Shown here: piece after piece, positions 57,595 through 64,000 of the stretch
How positions within the stretch are numbered: the stretch's first letter is position 1
Layout of the letters: every line of letters starts with the position of its first letter
NCBI RefSeq assembly: GCF_000332495.1
Contig: NZ_AOGW02000016.1
Coordinates: forward strand, 124,001-188,000
From: Leptospira terpstrae serovar Hualin str. LT 11-33 = ATCC 700639
Lineage (GTDB): Bacteria; Spirochaetota; Leptospiria; Leptospirales; Leptospiraceae
Length of the DNA: 64,000 nt
Direction of reading: 5' to 3'
Notes under the pieces: model-generated
Told to the model about the DNA's origin: nothing
The model's input: the letters and a program-made list of their open reading frames with translations, nothing else
Database searches by the model: none
Position numbers and translations under genes: made by a program

Positions 57595-60216
57595 TTATTG
57601 GGCCGTAGCCTGGATCCAAACTCCATCTTCTCGGTAACGAGCGGACTCGGCAAGTCCCGTAACAGTTCCCGAATCTAAAACAGGAAAACTAGGGAGGTAT
57701 CCGATCTTTTTTGTTCCCGATCGAAACCAAAAATGCAACCAGTGGTAATGCCATGAATAATCAGACCAGGGTTTCCCAAGGACACGTTCCGTATAAACTA
57801 TCATTTTAGGAACTGTGCGGTAATCAATTCGGCGGAATAGTTTCAAAAAAGGAATTTCTTCCGTTGATCCTGTTTCGGACTTACAAGTCCAGGTGAGATT
57901 GGCAACAGAACCCACCGAACCAGCGTTTGCTGGAAAATCCCAAAGGTGCAATCGTTCTTTTTCTTTTAGAATTCGAGAACCTTCAAAGTAGGCAGTCTCT
58001 ACAAGGTTCATTCCTTTCCCTTCCAATGAACGCATGTTTTGTGGACATTTCCAAGAAAATACACCTAGAGGTTTCTGTGCATCCGACTGCGGAAGAAGAG
58101 AAAAGAAAAATACAAACTGAGTCTCTTTCATTTCTTTTTTAAGAGTTCGCATCAAACTAGCACCAGACTCATTCAAATAAATTTGTATAGTGTCGGCATC
58201 TTTACTGGAACTTACCAGTTCACGTACCGAATCAATGGCATCGGATGCATCTGGTCTTTGGGAGCGAATCACCTTCCAACTGAGTTGGTTACGTTTGGAT
58301 TCTTTAGGATTGAATGTAAAAAGATAAAACTCATCTTTATAGGGCAATAAAAGAATCGTAGGTAGTTTTGCAGATTCTAAATTGCGAACAGACTCCTCCT
58401 CATTTTTTCTTTGGATTTGGCTTTCGGTTTCGCGGCTATCCGCATATGTAGAATCAAAAAATTTGGACTCTCTCGCAGTGGAAAAACCAGAAAGGTATTG
58501 GAATTGTTTATCAACAAATTGAATTTGGAACAAGGAATGGGGACTTCCCTTCCCTGAACGAATCCATTTCACTGCATTATATTTGTATATAGAATCCAAA
58601 AGTCCCCAAACATCATTGTCATCACGTAAATGACTAAGAGCATATTCGAAGAACAAATCAGTAGAAAATGCGAGAGGTCTGTAGTTACGAATATAAAACA
58701 AATCTTCGTACATATTGTTTTGAAGGTAATCAGCGACTCCATCTCGAATGTTTCCATTCACAGGACCTTTTTTTCCTGAGGCAGTATGGGCAAATACAAA
58801 CCCAAAGTTACGAAGAAACTCTGCAGCATAAAATGCATTTTCCTCATCCAAAATTCCCCTACTCTTTGTTAGCTCAATCGTGGACTTTCGAAATTCCTTT
58901 CGGTAAATTTGATTATAACCTTGTAAGATAGTGGCTGCATATTCTAACCTTCTCCATTTTTTTTCCTGAGCCATATAAATGATTTCATCTGTCATTCGAG
59001 AAGACAACTCAGGGTTTTGGTCCATTAACATTTGAGAAATTCTAAGTTTAGGCCAAATATCTGCCTCTGTTAGTTTTTCCGGATCTTTGATTTTTTGTAA
59101 GGCTTTGAGTGCCGCTTCAGATCCACTTACTTTGTATAAGGATACAGAGATTAAATCTTTCACACCAGTAATGGACATTGGTTCATTCAAAAATGGATGG
59201 TGAATGTCTGGAGACCAATTACTCAAATCTAACTTTAAATAATAATCTAAAGATTTTTTATAATCTTTTTGGAAATAAGCCAGGGCACCTAACTTTACAT
59301 ACACTCGATTTAAGATAGATGCCTTTTTTCCTCTGGCTGATCGAATAAAATTTAATAATGATTCTTCGGCCCCAGGGTAGTCTCCACCTAAGATTTGAAA
59401 AAAAGCCATTCGTTCGTTCGAATTTTCACCAACAGAACCATCTGCAATTTTCTCCAAATCCATAATCATTTTTTGTAAATGGATCCCTTCTCTGACAAAT
59501 CCAAGAAATCCAAGTTTGGCGGGGAGATCTTCATCAATCCGGTCTAAAAGAGGAATCCATTCTAGGTTAGGATCTTCAAAAAAAGGAGAACTAACTCTCA
59601 TAATGTTCACAAAATGTTTGTGCATATCCTTTTCCTTTCCAGAAGGAAGGTCGATATAGTATTGCAAACGGAAAACACGGCATAAAGAATAGTAAGGTTT
59701 TGTTTTTTGACAGTCCATACGAATCATGGACTTCTTTTCATCTTCACCAGCTTGAAACAAATTAGTTCGCATGTTTTTTGCTAGGTTGCGAAAGTAAGTA
59801 TTCGGTTCTTTTTGAATGTAAGTATCTAAGATTTTGATCGCCTGAACTTCTTCTCCTTGTGATTGTTTCCAGAGAGATGTTAGTAAAAAATCGGCAAAGG
59901 CATATTCTCCTTTTTTTGTACGGAGATCATAGAGAATATTAGCGATACCTACTTTGTCTTTTTTTCGAAGGTAATATTCCCCTAACATCAGATAATAATC
60001 GATCTCTTGGATTTGGGACATTCCTTCCGGTGTTTTGAATCGGAATTCATCCCTGGCATTGAGTATTTCTTTTCCTTGGATCAGAAGTTTTGAGGAAGAA
60101 CCAGAAACCACCCAACCATGGTTTCTTTGAGATTGACTCAGCAAATTTCCAGAAAAGAAGAACGTTATAAAGCCTAAAAAAATAGAAAGTGACAGGCGAC
60201 TCATCATCGTATCCAT
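57595..60216 (-). CDS. Large exported TPR-type protein with possible degenerate CHAT-like C-terminus
   Basis: This encodes 873 residues with a signal peptide (RLSLSIFLGFITFFFSGNLLS). Residues 60-560 are helical and include TPR-like units (YVKLGALAYFQKDYKKSLDYYLKL is the clearest). From about 610 the pattern (ESAKLPTILLLPYKDEFYLFTFNPKESKRNQLSWKVI, then IQIYLNESGASLMRTLKKEM and QFVFFFSLLPQ) recalls the CHAT peptidase fold that often follows TPRs, but I see no clear His/Cys catalytic pair, so it may be inactive or a different fold. It is divergent from the hybrid kinase gene with 44 bp between starts. A sensing or scaffold role at the envelope is possible; function unknown. Confidence 0.6.
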   Translation of the reverse strand: MDTMMSRLSLSIFLGFITFFFSGNLLSQSQRNHGWVVSGSSSKLLIQGKEILNARDEFRFKTPEGMSQIQEIDYYLMLGEYYLRKKDKVGIANILYDLRTKKGEYAFADFLLTSLWKQSQGEEVQAIKILDTYIQKEPNTYFRNLAKNMRTNLFQAGEDEKKSMIRMDCQKTKPYYSLCRVFRLQYYIDLPSGKEKDMHKHFVNIMRVSSPFFEDPNLEWIPLLDRIDEDLPAKLGFLGFVREGIHLQKMIMDLEKIADGSVGENSNERMAFFQILGGDYPGAEESLLNFIRSARGKKASILNRVYVKLGALAYFQKDYKKSLDYYLKLDLSNWSPDIHHPFLNEPMSITGVKDLISVSLYKVSGSEAALKALQKIKDPEKLTEADIWPKLRISQMLMDQNPELSSRMTDEIIYMAQEKKWRRLEYAATILQGYNQIYRKEFRKSTIELTKSRGILDEENAFYAAEFLRNFGFVFAHTASGKKGPVNGNIRDGVADYLQNNMYEDLFYIRNYRPLAFSTDLFFEYALSHLRDDNDVWGLLDSIYKYNAVKWIRSGKGSPHSLFQIQFVDKQFQYLSGFSTARESKFFDSTYADSRETESQIQRKNEEESVRNLESAKLPTILLLPYKDEFYLFTFNPKESKRNQLSWKVIRSQRPDASDAIDSVRELVSSSKDADTIQIYLNESGASLMRTLKKEMKETQFVFFFSLLPQSDAQKPLGVFSWKCPQNMRSLEGKGMNLVETAYFEGSRILKEKERLHLWDFPANAGSVGSVANLTWTCKSETGSTEEIPFLKLFRRIDYRTVPKMIVYTERVLGKPWSDYSWHYHWLHFWFRSGTKKIGYLPSFPVLDSGTVTGLAESARYREDGVWIQATAQ

Positions 60217-60260
60217 TATTCTTTAGGACCAATGGTTTTGGTCAAGTGACATAACAATTC

Positions 60261-63200
60261 ATGGCAGAAAGTTTCAACTACCAATCCATTGTGGAGAGTT
60301 TTGACGAATTCCTAATTTATGTAGATCCCTTTTTAGAAATTCAGTTTTCGCGCACCTCTCCCAATCTTTATCTGCCACCTGACTCGATCTCCACAGGAAA
60401 ACATATCAATGACCTCCATATCATTCCAAGAGATGCACTCATCCTCACCAACCTTTGCCAAGAAACTTTAGCGAAAAGGACACCTTTCCAATTCACAATC
60501 AGCCTCCTCGGAAATCCGTTCCGAATCTCAGGCAGGTATTTGGAATTCAAAAATATTCCCGGAGTCATTCTGCGCGGGGAACCAAACTTCAGTATCGAAA
60601 ATGTAATTTTGGACAGTGGGCCTTATGTAATTTTCCGATTTAAATTTGATACGGAATTTCTAACCACATACGTTTCTCCCAATGTTTCGCTCAACTTAGG
60701 TTACCAAGCCGGTGACTTTAAAAAAGGGATGTTAAAACCAGAGGATCTTATCCATCCGGATGATAAAGAAAGGGCAATTGCCGAAGAGAAAGAACATTTA
60801 AAAAATAAATCTCGAACCTACCAAAGAGAATTCAGATTCCAAAAACAAGATGGTAGCTATATTTATGTTTCCGATTATAGTGTAGTAAGTTACTTCAATT
60901 CATTTCCAACCGAAAAAATTTGTTATCTCATTGATATCACAGAAAGAAAAGACAAAGAATTAGAAATTCTAAAACAACGTGATGAGTTAGCAAGGCTCAA
61001 ACTTTTATTTGAAGAAACAAATGCCGCAGCCAATGTGGGTGGGTGGGAAGTAGACCTAATTAATAAAACAGTATTTTGGGCTAAAGAAACCAAAAGGATT
61101 CACGAAGTTCCAGAAAATTTCGAACCAAATCTAGAGACTGCTTTTAATTTTTATCCTCTTGAATCAGATAGAGAAAAACTAATCAATGCTTTCCAACTAG
61201 CAGAGAAAAATGGAACATCTTACGACCTAGTTTTAAAAATCAAAACTAAGTTAGGAAACTACAAATGGGTAAGAAGTATAGGACATTCTGTGTTTGCTGA
61301 AGGAAAATGCATTCGAGTCTTTGGTAGTTTCCAAGACATTACAAAGAATGTTGAATTGGACATCCAAAGAGAAGATGCACTTGGGAATTTAGAATCAATT
61401 TTAGATGCAACTACTCATGTAACCATCATTGGAACTGACATAAATGGGATCATCACACACTTCAATAAAGGTGCTGAATTTCACTTACAATATGAGGCAG
61501 AAGAAGTAGTAGGGAAAACTTCTCCTGCTATTTTTCACAGACCAGAAGAAATTGATACTCGCTCCACGGCTCTTTCCAGAGAGTTTGGCGAATCCATTGC
61601 CGGATTTGATACATTTATTTACAAAGCCAAGTTAGGTGAATTTGATTCCCATGAATGGACGTATGTCCGAAAAGACAAAACAGAATTTCCAGTCCAACTT
61701 GTAGTCACCGCAAGCAAAAACAAAAAGGGAGAAATCACAGGTTACCTTGGGATTGGAATTGATATTTCGGCTCACAAGGCCACCGAAGAAGCGTTACGTG
61801 CTAGTGAAAGTCGCTGGCAATTTGCATTGGAAGGATCAGGCGATGGCATTTGGGATTGGAATTCCGAAAACGACCAAGTATTTTTTTCCAAACAATGGAA
61901 GGCCATGTTGGGATATGCAGAATCTGAAATTGGTTCCGATCTTTCCGAATGGCAAGACCGCGTTCATCCAGACGATTTAGACAACTGTTTACTTGCACTT
62001 GAAAAACATTACAATGGAAAAACAAACATTTATATGAACGAACATAGAATGTTATGTAAAGACGGATCTTATAAATGGATTTTAGACCGAGGAAAAGTCA
62101 TCGAATGGACTGAAGATGGAAAACCTCTTCGAATGATAGGAACTCACACAGATACCACAGAAAGGAAGTTACTCGAAAATGCATTGATCGTTGCTCGAGA
62201 AAATGCAGAAAAAGCCTCGCAAGCAAAATCAGACTTTCTTGCCAATATGAGTCATGAAATCAGAACTCCGCTGAATGGGGTCATTGGATTTTCTGACCTT
62301 TTGATGCGAACCGATCTAAACCAAGTGCAAAAAAAGTATATGGAAACTGTATACCTTTCCGCAAGTTCCTTACTGGATCTGATCAATGATATTTTAGATT
62401 TTTCCAAAATCGAATCTGGAAAAATGGAACTCTATAAGGAACGAATTAATATTTACGATTTACTCCACCAAATTGCAGAGATCGTAAAACACAAAGCATA
62501 CGAAAAAGGCCTCGAACTCATTCTCAACATTTCACCAAAAGTTCCTAGAAACATATTTGTGGATTCTTTACGACTTAGGCAAATTCTTTTGAATTTAATC
62601 GGGAACGCATTAAAATTTACATTAAAAGGTGAAATCCAAATCAAAATTTCTGCAGAACCAAAAGATAATAATGAATACGAACTACTGTTTGAAGTAATCG
62701 ATACGGGAATAGGAATTAGCCCCGAAAATAGAGACAAAATATTCGAAGTATTTTCGCAAGCAGATACTTCCACCACACGTCAATTTGGTGGCACTGGTCT
62801 CGGACTTTCTATCTCTAGTAAATTATTAAACTTATTTAATTCCAAAATGGAATTAGAATCGGAACGAGACAAAGGATCTCGTTTCTTTTTCAAAATTCTG
62901 ACTCTCGCCGATAACGAAAGGAACACGGAACCTGCTCTTGAAGAAATCAAAAAGGTAATGGTGTTAGATGACAACGAAACCAACTTACTTGTGATCCATG
63001 AAATGTTAACATACAAAGGAATCCAAGTAGATTGTTTTCGATCGCCAAAAGATGCTCTGAATACAATTTCTTCTGGAACTTTTTACGATGTTGTCATTAC
63101 AGATTTTAATATGCCGGAAGTAAATGGACTAGATTTCATTGAAAAGTTATTAAAAATTTTAGAAACAAAAAATATAAGGAAACCATTCCTTTCTCTCCAT

Positions 63201-63755
63201 ACATCTTCTAATGAAGAAAGTATTTACAAAAGAGGAAAAGAACTTGGCGTGCAGTCCATCCTTCTTAAACCCATTCAAACAAACATCTTATATGAAAGTT
63301 TGGACAAATTGGTTTCAGGTAAAATGACAGAAGTAATTACACCAAATTACGAACCAGTTCATCCAATTCATACGAATGAAAAAATTAAGATCATGATTGT
63401 AGAAGACAATCCAGTAAACATGATGTTAACCAAAGCCATTGTCCAAAAATCTCTACCGGGTACCATTATCATCGAAGCAGAAAATGGTGCTTTGGCTGTG
63501 GAGAATTTCATCCAAACTGATCCACAACTGATATTTATGGATGTCCAAATGCCAGAAATGAATGGTTACGATGCGACAAAAGAAATTCGAAAGTTAGCAA
63601 ATGGAAAATCGGTACCAATCATTGCACTCACAGCGGGAACTTTGTCAGGTGAAGAAGAACGTTGCCTAGAATGTGGAATGAACGATTACATTTCAAAACC
63701 AGTGGTTTTAAAAACCATATCGGAAAAGATGAAACACTGGCTTCAATTCGTTTAG
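60261..63755 (+). CDS. Five-PAS hybrid sensor histidine kinase with two receiver domains
   Basis: This encodes 1164 residues with no membrane segment, so it is probably cytoplasmic. About five PAS/PAC units occupy residues 8-640 (last ones marked by GYLGIGIDISAHK and IGTHTDTTERK). HisKA follows with phospho-acceptor His665 (NMSHEIRTPLNG), then HATPase with GTGLGLSIS, then receiver 1 with Asp948 (VITDFNMPEVNG) and receiver 2 with Asp1094 (IFMDVQMPEMNG). No output domain is present, so an Hpt protein or another regulator elsewhere should carry the signal. Its divergent partner is the TPR-type gene; the encapsulin-like gene lies 138 bp downstream. Confidence 0.9.
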   Translation: MAESFNYQSIVESFDEFLIYVDPFLEIQFSRTSPNLYLPPDSISTGKHINDLHIIPRDALILTNLCQETLAKRTPFQFTISLLGNPFRISGRYLEFKNIPGVILRGEPNFSIENVILDSGPYVIFRFKFDTEFLTTYVSPNVSLNLGYQAGDFKKGMLKPEDLIHPDDKERAIAEEKEHLKNKSRTYQREFRFQKQDGSYIYVSDYSVVSYFNSFPTEKICYLIDITERKDKELEILKQRDELARLKLLFEETNAAANVGGWEVDLINKTVFWAKETKRIHEVPENFEPNLETAFNFYPLESDREKLINAFQLAEKNGTSYDLVLKIKTKLGNYKWVRSIGHSVFAEGKCIRVFGSFQDITKNVELDIQREDALGNLESILDATTHVTIIGTDINGIITHFNKGAEFHLQYEAEEVVGKTSPAIFHRPEEIDTRSTALSREFGESIAGFDTFIYKAKLGEFDSHEWTYVRKDKTEFPVQLVVTASKNKKGEITGYLGIGIDISAHKATEEALRASESRWQFALEGSGDGIWDWNSENDQVFFSKQWKAMLGYAESEIGSDLSEWQDRVHPDDLDNCLLALEKHYNGKTNIYMNEHRMLCKDGSYKWILDRGKVIEWTEDGKPLRMIGTHTDTTERKLLENALIVARENAEKASQAKSDFLANMSHEIRTPLNGVIGFSDLLMRTDLNQVQKKYMETVYLSASSLLDLINDILDFSKIESGKMELYKERINIYDLLHQIAEIVKHKAYEKGLELILNISPKVPRNIFVDSLRLRQILLNLIGNALKFTLKGEIQIKISAEPKDNNEYELLFEVIDTGIGISPENRDKIFEVFSQADTSTTRQFGGTGLGLSISSKLLNLFNSKMELESERDKGSRFFFKILTLADNERNTEPALEEIKKVMVLDDNETNLLVIHEMLTYKGIQVDCFRSPKDALNTISSGTFYDVVITDFNMPEVNGLDFIEKLLKILETKNIRKPFLSLHTSSNEESIYKRGKELGVQSILLKPIQTNILYESLDKLVSGKMTEVITPNYEPVHPIHTNEKIKIMIVEDNPVNMMLTKAIVQKSLPGTIIIEAENGALAVENFIQTDPQLIFMDVQMPEMNGYDATKEIRKLANGKSVPIIALTAGTLSGEEERCLECGMNDYISKPVVLKTISEKMKHWLQFV

Positions 63756-63833
63756 ACTGCCAATCCACTGACCAATTTCCACAATATACTACACAAAATT
63801 TGACTCTATTTTTATAGAAACAATCGATTCTCG

Positions 63834-63882
63834 TTTTCGGAACATAGAAATGGATCATCAGTTAATGATCCATTTCCGAAAA
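63834..63882 (+). promoter_or_regulatory. Strong hairpin upstream of the encapsulin-like gene
   Basis: GAAATGGATCAT (63847-63858) and ATGATCCATTTC (63865-63876) form a perfect 12-bp stem with a 6-nt loop. Outer arms TTTTCGG (63834-63840) and CCGAAAA (63876-63882, sharing one base) can extend it. It ends next to the ribosome binding site GAGG (63884-63887) of the shell gene. No T-run follows, so an operator or 5'-UTR element is more likely than a terminator. Confidence 0.5.
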
Positions 63883-63893
63883 AGAGGTCATTT

Positions 63894-64000
63894 ATGGCAG
63901 AACAAACCCAACACGCATTGGGAGATTTAGCCGCTCGCCAACTGGCAAATACGGTCAAAACAAATGCACAATATGGTGCAATCACCCCGCGCTTTTTAGT
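63894..64000 (+). CDS. Probable family 2 encapsulin shell protein (SrpI/MMP-I-like), 3'-truncated by window edge
   Basis: Only 35 codons plus two bases are visible. The N-terminus reads ALGDLAARQLANTVKT followed by AITPRFLV. From memory, this closely follows the start of family 2 encapsulins, such as cyanobacterial SrpI and mycobacterial MMP-I, which begin with an LxDxAARxLAxxTKT motif, then ITPRWL. GAGG six bases upstream of the ATG is a good ribosome binding site. The family forms protein nanocompartments that enclose cargo enzymes, often a cysteine desulfurase (2A), or that carry a cyclic-nucleotide-binding insert (2B). Which type this is, and its cargo, lie outside the window. Confidence 0.75.
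   Translation, partial: MAEQTQHALGDLAARQLANTVKTNAQYGAITPRFL

Overview
The window looks like a chromosomal segment of a Leptospira species, most likely a saprophytic (L. biflexa-like) one. This genus call is inference. It rests on low-to-moderate GC, flagellar genes flgB-flgC-fliE and a separate fliF scattered among metabolic genes, spirochaete-style lipoproteins, frequent TTG/GTG starts, and a very compact layout with overlapping 3' ends. I see no tRNA, rRNA, CRISPR array, insertion sequence or prophage.

Layout. 1-8.2 kb: the end of an alpha-galactosidase gene, a lipoprotein with a clear sigma70-type promoter and a terminator-like hairpin, a DUF4105-type periplasmic protein with no standard start codon, a polytopic membrane protein, a response regulator-PP2C phosphatase, and a pair formed by an unknown protein and a histone-deacetylase-fold enzyme. 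8.3-12.6 kb: pyruvate kinase, a BaiN/HI0933-type flavoprotein, glyoxalase I and a sterol-desaturase-family hydroxylase. 12.7-16.2 kb: an Mla/MCE lipid transport operon (STAS-permease, ATPase, MCE protein, PqiC-like lipoprotein). 16.3-19.5 kb: a membrane-anchored AraC regulator, a second hydroxylase and an SDR enzyme. 19.5-21.3 kb: a repeat-rich non-coding stretch, then flgB-flgC-fliE.

21.3-32.4 kb is an accessory-looking block: an FGGY kinase, an APH-fold kinase and a GlpD-type dehydrogenase in one operon, a metallo-beta-lactamase protein, a divergent MFS transporter, three small or HAD-type genes, a TetR regulator and a divergent HemL-like aminotransferase. An identical 15-bp element occurs in the two divergent intergenic regions of this block, and at one site it sits inside a perfect 17-bp inverted repeat. 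This suggests one TetR regulon covering an uncharacterised pathway.

32.6-45.1 kb: fliF (overlapped at its start by a tiny ORF), a membrane adenylate cyclase, an alpha/beta hydrolase, dapA-dapB-cdaA-cdaR (lysine/peptidoglycan precursor plus c-di-AMP synthesis), a WecA/MraY-like sugar-phosphate transferase next to a DUF368 polyprenyl-phosphate transporter, and a lone aromatic amino acid/histidine ammonia-lyase. 45.1-57.4 kb: an NhaD-type antiporter, a NAPE-PLD-like hydrolase, a YdcF protein, a cytochrome c maturation cluster ccmE-ccmF-ccmH with a CxxxY-type CcmE, bioF, a sirtuin, a DUF486 protein, separate coaB and coaC genes, and a CorC/HlyC-type CBS protein.

57.6-64 kb: a large exported TPR-type protein divergent from a five-PAS hybrid histidine kinase. 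At the right edge is the first 107 bp of a gene whose N-terminus resembles family 2 (SrpI/MMP-I-like) encapsulin shell proteins, preceded by a strong 12-bp hairpin. The encapsulin edge and the two-site TetR regulon are the most promising places to look for new biology.
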